Positions 1 through 10,300 of a stretch of 22,558 bases of DNA are shown one piece after another (the first letter of the stretch is position 1; each line of letters starts with the position of its first letter). Source of the DNA: Temnopleurus reevesii (taxonomy: Eukaryota; Echinodermata; Echinoidea; Temnopleuroida; Temnopleuridae); assembly GCA_036244855.1 (NCBI GenBank), contig BQKZ01005016.1, positions 1,584 to 24,141 on the forward strand, written 5' to 3'. The notes under the pieces were generated by a model, which saw only the letters and a list, made by a program, of their open reading frames with translations, had not been told where the DNA came from and searched no databases. The position numbers were made by a program, and so were the translations under genes.

Positions 1-299
1 TTTTATTAAGACATGATTTTTCTCGGACAGACCCAGTCTTTAAAGGGTTAAAGGTAACCAGTAACTTTATTGGAATTTCTGTGTGGGGTTAGGGTGACTT
101 TGAGCCTATTTCGCTCTCAACGATGTGCAAAACTTAGTGAAGACTTTATATCCTATATTACGACCTTACGACCGAAGTCTCACGGTTTTAGCATGTTAAA
201 TTTTTTTCAAGATCGTACAACATCTCCTGAACTGTGCACACCTTACAGTACTTACATGTACCGATTACCAACAATTGAGGCACATTCCATAGCTTTAAG
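1..299. other. no recognisable gene (probable intron of the upstream gene)
   Basis: AT-rich sequence with no convincing exon. An 83-codon frame at 70-321 (+) has no protein-like pattern and is probably chance. If the exon at 300-502 is real, this stretch is the end of its preceding intron, closing with AG at 298-299 after a weak pyrimidine tract. Confidence 0.4.
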
Positions 300-502
300 G
301 AGTAGAAGAACAAAGCCATAAGCCAAGAACCTCTACACTGGACATGTCTCCAACCCATCTGCCTAACTCAAGAGACTTTTGCCAAGATGTTAAGCACCTA
401 GCTTCAACTTGTCCAGTACTGGAACCCTTGCAGCAAGATCTGGTGAAGTTCATCACCAAGAACAGCAACACCAAGGACATTGAAAAATATTTACAAATCT
501 GA
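300..502 (+). CDS. probable 3'-terminal coding exon of an unidentified gene
   Basis: I do not recognise this product. One frame is open from just after an in-frame TAA at 296-298 to a TGA at 500-502, about 67 codons. The translation is hydrophilic and helix-like, ends in ...DIEKYLQI, and includes DVKHLASTCPVLEPL. The stretch is visibly richer in G+C than its flanks, as the confirmed exons of this window are. A possible acceptor AG is at 298-299, and an AATAAA lies about 225 bases past the stop. The downstream sorting nexin cannot include it because the frame ends in a stop. The alternative is a chance open frame. No domain was identified and no function is proposed. Confidence 0.45.
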
Positions 503-724
503 CCCCAAGGCCTTTCTTAAACTCCTTTCTTTTCCTTCAGCCTGGACATATAGCTTTTCCAATCGGCACTAGATGGCTGGATTGCACTTAGTAAAAACTA
601 AATTCAGGAATTGGCCCCAGTCAAATGCAGCGCTCTGGCAATATCATGTGTCGTATTAGCAAAATGACAGGATGAATGAATACATGCATATACTACTTTT
701 TCTGTTATCCAGTCTCTTCATACA

Positions 725-730
725 AATAAA
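725..730 (+). terminator. AATAAA poly(A) signal, candidate for the upstream gene
   Basis: Canonical AATAAA hexamer about 225 bases after the TGA of the candidate terminal exon. The hexamer is common by chance in AT-rich DNA, so the assignment depends on that exon being real. Confidence 0.35.
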
Positions 731-1216
731 GTCATGAAATTTATGAATTCAAAGATTTTTCAAGCCCATTACACATTGCAAAATGAAAGTCTGAAATTAA
801 AAGTATCCCATGTTTTGTGAATGCATGCAATTATCTGATGGTTGAATAACCAGTGTTGTAGTCAAGTTCAACATCAAGGCCCTCTTTGTAAGTCAGATTA
901 TTTTGTAACCTGTTAGATCACTAGAAATGCTCTGAAAATGGATGTGGTCCTATGATCTTTCTTTGATTTCATTATCTTTGGTATTATAGTGATAACATGC
1001 CAAATATTCTTACTTTTAATATACATTTGGTGATCAGGCATCCCTGTTATTCCCTTTGATAAATTAAAAGCAAAATTGTGATTCGCCAGCTCGTACAAGA
1101 ATTAGCTCATTTTTAACCAGTTATCTCAGTGTAAAGTGACATCAAACACAACTACTAGCTATAAGAGCAGGTATGTACAGTACATTACAGCATAAATATT
1201 CTTTTTCCTATCACAG
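731..1216. other. intergenic or intronic DNA before the first visible sorting-nexin exon
   Basis: No coding exon found. The frame entering the exon at 1217 meets TAA at 1193-1195 with no ATG in between, so translation cannot start here by read-through. The start codon of the sorting nexin must lie in an exon further upstream, or in a short one I could not recognise. Sequence ending TATCACAG at 1216 after a T-rich run serves as the acceptor. Confidence 0.5.
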
Positions 1217-1342
1217 GACAAAACCGTGGAAGAGAATGGAGATGGACCTCCTGCAACACCCTTTGAACCATGGTACCAGGTCAGTGTGGGAGATGCAACA
1301 AAGAATGGTGAAGCTATCATTTTCAAAATCAAGACACTCAAG
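1217..1342 (+). CDS. sorting nexin exon: PX domain start
   Basis: Forty-two codons, phase 0 at both ends. An acidic, Pro-rich leader is followed by PWYQVSVGDATKNGEAIIFK, the first PX beta strands. Acceptor TATCACAG, donor GTAAGA. A 4.26-kb intron follows. Confidence 0.85.
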
Positions 1343-4300
1343 GTAAGACATTAATATTCTGCCCAACCCAGAATTCGAATGTTTGTAGCATGTTCTATTG
1401 AAATCAGGCAACACTTGTGTTTTATCCTTTAAGACACAATACAAGAAGATTTGAACAATAAGAAGCAGAACCATATTAATGATATTGCACCTGTCCCAAA
1501 CGTTTGTTTTCTATTGGATCTTCCTTTATGTTGCTCTGATATCTTATGTAAAGAAAAATAAGGTTTCAATCTGTAGCTTTTAGATTTGTCAGGCATTATG
1601 AATTCATCCTGTTCATGACAGAAATAGAAAATACATTAATTGTGCAAAATCTACAAGATATAAGCAATTGTTTTTGTGAATTACAGATCAGATTAATCGA
1701 AGGCCAACAAATGGCCAAGCCTTGGTCTTTTTTTTCTTTCTTCCTTCCCTCCATTTGTGCTGTAGTATAGAAATGTGCCATATTATTGTCCCTACAATAA
1801 GACAATCACATATTTGCAAGGTTTGTGTCAAATATAGCTAAACTTGTCAATACAAAGCTTGCATCATTGGTGCACCCAGGATGGGACAGGATAGGTTAAC
1901 CTGAACCCTATGCCAATATTTCACCCCCTTATTTCATGAGGAACTAAAAATGTTAAGAAGTTCATCTCTTCAAACTTGTTTTCCCCCTCCCATTGTTTGT
2001 GCATATTTGAAATATAAAATTTTCATTCAATGTACACCACAATGAACTTCAGACATCTTTAGGAATTAGATCACCATTGACCATTTCTGGCTATTTGAGG
2101 CTTTTCGCATACTACATTTAGATCGAAATTGAAATAGAAACCATGTGACACTGCTCAGAAGTGAGAGCAAACTTGACAACAACCACCATGCTCTCAGCCA
2201 TTCACATGCAATGGAAGCATTTAATGCATTTGAAAATGCACCTCCTGCTTGTAAGAATGTTCCATGAATGAAGTAAATGGAGCTGCTGGTCTAAAGGGTA
2301 TCTGAAGTAAAAAAGATGTTTTAATTGTATATTGCTAGTGTGCATAAAATTAACCCAAAATAATGTTATCCAGCATGATTTGGATTACTAGTTATAAAAG
2401 GGAGTGAGTTAAGCAAATAATCAGTTGGTTCATGATGGAGTGAGGCTCCATACATCCGCATTAGGCTATGTCAAGCCTTTTAGCTATGTGTGTGTGTTCT
2501 TTTGTGTGTTAATCCCATTGTTTTGCTTTGTGAACAAGTCTTCGTAGAGTTGTCTTTTAATTGTTCATGAGACTCAAAAGAATGTTTATGGGAGTTGGTT
2601 TTATTTTAAGAAATTATTTAAATAACCCTTTAAAGCCCAAGTAAAGTTTTGGTAAAAGTGAATATTTTTATCTCCAAATTTTGTCTTCAAATCTATATAA
2701 AATGAATTACAGTATCATGAACATGTTGCACAAAAGATTTTGCAAAAAATGAACAAGTTTAGGAAAATCTATAACCCAAAACGTGCAAAATATTTCAGTA
2801 TTGTGTCCCCTGACACTAATTCAATATTTTCTTTCTTGATAAAGGACAACTTCTCATGCACAGAATTGGATGAAAATTTCAGAATTTAATCTTTGTGTAT
2901 TCCTTTTTATCAGCATTTTGTCAAATCTCGGAAATAACATTGTATATTCCGATAACAAGCCAAATATTGCTTTAACCAAGAGGCGCTATATATGATTGAA
3001 TGGTCAAATTCAAATTTTCAAAAGAATCAGCTCGTAAAAAAGATATGCTATGGTCTCAAAGTGTGTATAAGCATTATATGTCATGATAAAATCCCAAATA
3101 TTCACATTTCTTAATCTTTACCAATACTGTACTTGGGCTTTAAGGAAAACTTTCACATCACATTTTTTTTATTTGACACGAATTTGAAGTTTCTCACTTT
3201 CCTTCAATTTTGGCTATACTACATGTACATGTATAACAATAATTAACACACGGATATCTCACTTTTAATGTAGCTTCCATACATCTAAAAGATAATTCTC
3301 TGCTTTTGTTTAAATGATAATTTTGTCAAGAAAGTCTGAATAACAGGCGTGTTATTTATTGTATTACACTTCTCTGATAAATTTCTATTGCACAACGTAT
3401 GAGAGTCATGGTCAAAATTATCATCTTTGGAAATTCAGGAGAACAATGATAGGAAGAGATAATGAGAGGGATATAGATGTTTACATGTACATGAAGATTA
3501 AATATGACAATGTGAAGAAGATAGGATTTTAAAAGGTGGGCTATCGGAGAGATAGTCAGCACTGTAATTTTGAGTTTCTTTTCTTAATAGTGATATTATC
3601 TTAACATTGTTGATTCATGTTCAATAACCTTAATGCTTCTGTGATCATAACTTGACCCATCCTCATTTTTTTGGTGAATACCATAATGTCTTTACAGATT
3701 TGCACTTTAATCCAAATCCATAATAATGCAACTATTTCACAATTACGTGTATCTCTCCAATAATTTTTCGTTCATCATTTTATGTTTTTTATAAACTGAA
3801 TGTTCAATATCTTTTGCTGTAAAAAGTATGTTGAATGTTAGTTTTCCAAGCATTTTGTCACTACTCAAAATGAGTGTTTTTATGAAGGCATTTAACTGCA
3901 TTACGCATACCTCTAAAATAATGTACACGTTTTAAATCAGTGTTCTTGAAGCTGAATTTTGTTTCCTATCTGGCAAAGTGATTAATATTTTATAGTTTAT
4001 ATTTAATCAGAACTATATCCATTCATTGCTATTTGTAGTTCTGAATAACTTTCTGGGCTTCCAAACATTAATTTAAAATACATTTGATATAGTTTTGGTA
4101 AAAAAATTTGAATTTGAATGTTACATGTAAATCACATTTGCGCCCTCTCTTGCTAATAACATTATTTTGTTTATTATTGGGCATATGCTAGGTTATTTTC
4201 AAGATTTGACAAAGGAATGATAAAAAGGTGTACACAAAAAGTAATTTCTGAAATTTTCATCAAATTTTATGTTGAGTAGGTGTCCTTTATCAAGAAAAAA

Positions 4301-7300
4301 AAATTTGCTTCAAATTTATTTTTGCATATTTTTTAGGTTATACATGCAATATATTTGTGCAATATATTTATGATACTTTATTTCATTTTATTTAGATTTG
4401 AAGAAAAAACTTAGGAACAAAATTAGAAAACTTTACTTCAGTTAACCAAAGAGTACAATACTTTTTCATAAGCATTACTAGTAAAACATCCATACGTTAG
4501 CCCTTTAAAAAATTGGACATTTTATTTCGGCTATTTGCCATGATGAATAATTATAATGAGTACATTTTACATCTTTTCAACTACTAATAATGACAATTTG
4601 CAATTTTGAAGCAACCCTCAAGTTGTAATTTACATCTCATAGCAGGTCATATCAAAATTATTTTTGTAATGTATATATTATCTGAAATTAGTAAGTAATA
4701 TTCAAATCCCTTGCATTTCTCATTTATGAAAGGAGATGTAATTGTGATCCTAGAGTTCATTGTCAGAGTACAAAATAATTGAGTTGCGGTGAGAAACAGG
4801 AAGTGACATCTTGGTGGCATCTCATCACGCTGCTTCCTTCACGATTGTTGACAGATGAAGCCTCGGATTTGGTTCATCAAGCATGCCCTTTAGACCGCTG
4901 ACTAACCTCTCAAGCTCATTCATCTGGCCAGTTTACAATTCATTAGTGATGATTAATGTACAAAATATGCCTTTAATAACGTTGCTACATGTAGATAGCA
5001 CAGTGTATGTTCACATATTTCAGGACTTTATGAATGAATATACATTGTAGATATGTACCCTTTTTTTCAAGAAAAAAATGCATGAGAGTTCGAAATCTTT
5101 TGAGGGTTGACCGTGTGGGTAATAGAAGTAGTATATTCACAGATCTTCAGAATTGTTAAAGATTATTTACCCTTGGAGGTAAATTCGATTGGAGGTAAAT
5201 TCTATGTTATTAGGATTATTTATAGCTCATGCATGGAGATGCTCAAATCTTGCAGGGTTTATGCATCATATTTCCTTTAATCATGAGTTGTGAGTCATGA
5301 ATTATGAATGGTACTTGAACGATACATGATTGATTCAAAATCATGTGATTAAGATGCCTACGCACCAAACATGGCACAGCACCACAGCACGGCATTTACG
5401 GAGTATCTTGGTTGTCATTGGCCAGTATGCTACTTTGCGCAAAAGATATTCAACAATTGGCCAATCACATAGTAGACATCACCTAAATGCTGTGCCATGA
5501 TGGCCAACTGTGTTTGGTGTGACAGGAACTTGAGCAATTTACCCATTTAGGAATATTTTTCATAATTTTCTCTTTTTTTTTTTAAATTCCATTGACAGCT
5601 TGAAGAAGATGGTACAGAGGTGACAGTGGAGAGAGTATATGAAGACTTTGAGTGGCTCCAACACTGTCTTACCACTGATAATGACATTGGAGGCGTTATT
5701 GTAAGTATTGCAGTGATATCTGGAAATAATTTGTTCTTTTTGTAAATTTACACAACATTTATCAAAGTAATGAATATTTCACTGCCACCCCTACATGTAT
5801 ACAGACAAAGAATGACAATAGTGTCAAACCAACTGATGGAGCCAATGTTTGAAAGTGAAACAAATGAATAAGAAAATAAATATTGATAAGATATTATAAA
5901 TAAGATATTGTGATTTTAAGCCGTTTTGAGATAGATAAATAAATGTCTGAATAAATATAGATCAATAGATAAATAATTTTGAAAACATTGAAACATTAAT
6001 AGATTAAACACTATTTAGTGGTAGCTAGTATTTCCCTGATTATGTATACATGTCTACTGTTTCTATCAATTTCTTTGGAATGTACTATCAATCATTTCAG
6101 AAAAAGAATCATATCCTATGACTTATCTGTCATCAAATGTTTTACAATCATTGTAAATCAGCTTTAAAAAAATACATTCAATTAGAAATGTAACCATCTA
6201 CAATGGAGTTTGACTCTATGATCCTTATCTGTGAACAGATTAGGTAAGCAAGATGAAAGAAAGAGATAGAGAATGAAAAAATTATATCAGACATAATGTA
6301 AAACAATACTGATAATGTCCTTCCCAACTTTGTTTGTATTAATCATTAATTAGGTGCCCCCATTGCCAGCTAGACCTGTCTCTTCAGCAGCTGATTCAGC
6401 AGCAAAGTCCAGGAAGGAATTAGGAGAGGAAAGCACAAAGGTCAAAGGTTAGTTGCTACATCATGAATATATATTGAATGATGGGAATTTCTTTTGAAAT
6501 GAAATCATCTCTTATTGGTAATCTGTGAAAGAAGATTTGTACGACATATCCATATCAATACCTGCCATCAGTAGTTCTACTGTTAAGACAAGTTTTAAAA
6601 CATTCCTTTTGAAATGAATATCAGATAACTGGATCAACAGAAAATCAATAGAAAAGTCAGTAGATAATTATGCATCATGGATAGATGAAATATAAAGCAT
6701 GAATTTGTATGAATATATTATCCAAAACACATTTTGTATTAAGCTGATAGGGTATTCTTGGCTAGGCTAGATATTCTCACCTCACTCCAAAGTGTATATA
6801 AAAATTTGAATTAGTAATGATCCATTAAATTTTAAGTCTCATGTCTGAGAGTAATTCGTCATTATTTCTTATTTTAGATAACAGTGAGTATGCGAAACTT
6901 TATTTCTATTTTTAGACAAGTCAATTTGGAACATGGTAGAATTAGTTTGGTTGTGTGACTCTCCTATGATCTTGATATATGCGACATAAACAATTGTAAT
7001 GATTATAATAATAACATTTATAGGGTGCTTCTGGAGGGCATTCATGGACTGTCTGTATGTATCTCTATATTATCAAAGGGAATGTAACAGGAAGAAATGA
7101 ATGAATTTGACAAATAAAGAACTAAAAAATTAACTTCTGGTGTGTGCCTCCAATATCAAACTACAGATGTGTATAGTAGTATTTAGACAAGATTAAAAAG
7201 ATTTGATATGTAGATTGTAAAATAATCAGAAACAATTCATGCAATGTATCCATGTGGTCAAATGTGATAGATAAGAGCCTTTAGAGAAAATAATTTTAAT

Positions 7301-10300
7301 TTCTCATTTACACAATTTTTTTTATCTAGGAGTACATGCTTTCCAATAAAAGAAGAGTCTACCCCAAAATGATAATTTTTAACAGGATGAGAAACAATAG
7401 GTGAACAGAACATACAAATGTTGAAGAAAATCGGACAAGTAATCAAAAAGTTATGAATTTTTAAAGGTTTGAAAACATGAGCAAATTAGGAAAGTTTTCA
7501 GAAATGTGGCCAATTTGATGACACCATGGGTGCACAACTAACCATAATTTCCTTTATACTTATGGTGCAAAATTCCTCATTTCTACGGAAAGATGCTAAG
7601 ATTATGTCAATGTCAACATGCAAATAGGGGATCTACCTATTACTTATGAAGATATCCTATGGTTAGAATTTTGAGGAAATCATAGTTTTTTGGGGAAAAG
7701 TAACATTCTACAACATTGATATGAATACGGTCAATGGTCAGTTTTGCATCTATGACATCATCAGTTGCCAATTTGTCTGAATATTCAAACATTTGTAACT
7801 TCTTTGTTAATTGTCTGATTTTTCTTAATTTTCTTTTCTTCTGTTCATTTGATTTTTCTGCTCCTGAAGAAATATAATTTTGGGGGGTAGACTCTTCTTT
7901 TAAACCAAATATCTTTTACTTTTTGTTGGTCAAGCAGGTGATGAGTTTCACAAAGACTGTCGTCATTTAGAAAAGTACCTCAACCTAGTGATCAGACACA
8001 GTACCTTGGGCAAGGATGAAACACTGGCTAAATTCCTCACAGCACAAGAAGTAAGTTTAAATCATTAAAGTAATATATACAGTCCAGTAAATAAAAGCAA
8101 AATGACATGAGATTTATATTCACAAATTAAATCATTTTGAAGGTTGAAGAACCTCCCGGAACAGAAATGAGGAACAATTTTATTGAAGCATCTATAATTA
8201 TTTGTGAATGATTCATTGAAGAAAATCAGTGTATAAACAGAAAAGTGTTGCAATCATACCAAAAATGTAAAGTGTGCAATTATGCCTGGTTGGATATTGT
8301 GTGTTTGGATAAGATTGATAATAATTTTTAAAAAGCAATACTGGTCGCGGTGCTGAATTCCTGAATTTGACAAAGTATGTTATAATTTTGGAACATGAAT
8401 TTACATTACTTTTTAAAATTTTATTTACAAATTCTTCGAAGATGTCTTTTCCAAATAGTTCTAGTACCTTTTTATCAAGTGAAATAGAATGAAAATGTAA
8501 AAAAAAATTCTGTATCGTTATTTAAAAATGTGTATTTCTGCAATGTTTTTCTCTTGATCCATCATGTGGCAGCCACCGATACGAGCTAAGGTGAAGCGGG
8601 GTATATTTTCTAGCTTGACACAGAAGATGTCTGAAGTGATGAAAGGAAGCCATCAAGACACAGATAGTGAGTTCCAGCATGAGAGAGATAGAGCAAACCA
8701 GATCGTACCCATCATGAGGGATCTTAGTCACGTCTTCAAACTTAGAACAAATCATTTACAAAGTAAGTTTTACCTTCCTTGAGATGATGGAATCAGAATT
8801 TAATGTAATGTAGATTTTATGTACTTTTGTACATAACATTTTTTGCGAGAATACATGTAGTCACAAACTTCTGAGTTGACCACCTGACAGTACATTGCAA
8901 AACAATTTATGGAAAAAATGAGCCTCAATGTAATTATTGTAATTGCTGGTTTTTATTCCATTATTTTGATCTGTGCTCCAAAGTACAGCCATAAACGTGT
9001 GTGATATACTGTTTCTAAATATGTCAAATGTTTTGTATCCAAACTTTTCTAATGGCAATACATTCTTCTTTGAAAAACTTTGAGTTGCCTAACGATATCA
9101 GATTGCTACGAAAAGGCACAGGGAAAAAATTATGAAACCATTGTGTGATCTAATATTTCATCGGACTTTGTCATGTAACATACAATTTCTTTATATGTTG
9201 CATTAATTTTCAGGATTATCAGCTGCCTTGAATCATTTTGCAACCGCCTTGTGTTTGGTCAGTAGTGCAGAGAAAGAAGAGAAGCTCATTGAAGGAACAC
9301 AGTAAGTTAACAAGTATTCTGCATTCTCAGTATATTCATATAAAGCTATACTGTAAAAGCCAATATTTTGGCTTACATGATAAAGTCTAGGGAATTCACT
9401 GATTTTCAGACAATTTTACCTTTAGGCGGGTTGTTATTTTCGTGTTTTTTTATAAGATTATTGTACCCAAGTCTATGGACGTCATACGTAGTGGAAATTT
9501 GAGAGAATTCATGGTAGCAAAATTAGTGAAAATAAAACCCCAGCAAATTTTCAGCTTGAACGGTTTAAATGTACTCCCTTTTGTATTTTTATTTTGATGC
9601 GCATTTGAAATAAATTAAATTTTTCATTTGATATATTCATACCACTTCTATTCATTCAGTATAGATTTATTCAATGTATACCGATCTATTAGTTCAGAAT
9701 ACTTCACGATTTTGGTTTCCAATAACTCAATATTTTCTCTTTGAACTCAGTTTACCCCATGACCTGTCATCTCTTTGCCTCCCTCAAACAGAGTGCAGCT
9801 AGGACTATTCCCATGTAATTGATGTGATCACTGCATGTTGATGCTTTGTACAGCTACATTCAACCTTGTCTAAGTCAAATCTCGTGGGACTGAAGAAATA
9901 GCTTTGACTTTGAGAAAATTTGACAATTTTAGAGTGAGGGATATAAACAAAAGAGAAGGGAAATTGAAAATACCTTTAACTTACACAATTATTTGACTTA
10001 TGCGAAGTCGACTTAGGCAAGGTATCTGAAATTGTCATTTTGTAAACTCATGTTACTTTTATTTTGTGTCATCTTTTGCCTCCTATCAACAGAGTGCAGC
10101 TATTATTTGCCCGTTCCATGGAGCACTATTCCCATGGGATTGATGTGTTCACAGCCAACCATGAATCTTCTTTGGGATTCTTCCTTGATGTGTATGCAAG
10201 ATATGCAGAAGCTGAGAAGGTATATTATACTCATCAATAAAGGATTGTAGAATAACTGTATAATACATTTATTTGTATAATACATTTCAATATATGTCAA

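Larger units (their letters stand above)
1343..5598 (+). other. long intron between the first two visible sorting-nexin exons
   Basis: About 4.26 kb from donor GTAAGA to acceptor TTGACAG. It carries two inverted copies of one repeat family (2627-3145 and 4088-4440), a short hairpin element (5361-5521) and a GC-richer patch near 4790-4930. The rest is AT-rich and featureless to my reading. Confidence 0.7.

Noticed and set aside
2117..2266. Plus frame with ALSHSHAMEAFNAFENAPP in the long sorting-nexin intron
   Set aside because: Including it at phase 0 through the nearby acceptor would put a stop at once in the sorting nexin, and no independent gene structure surrounds it.
8522..8755. 77-codon minus frame
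   Set aside because: Antisense shadow of the real plus-strand exon 8573-8762.
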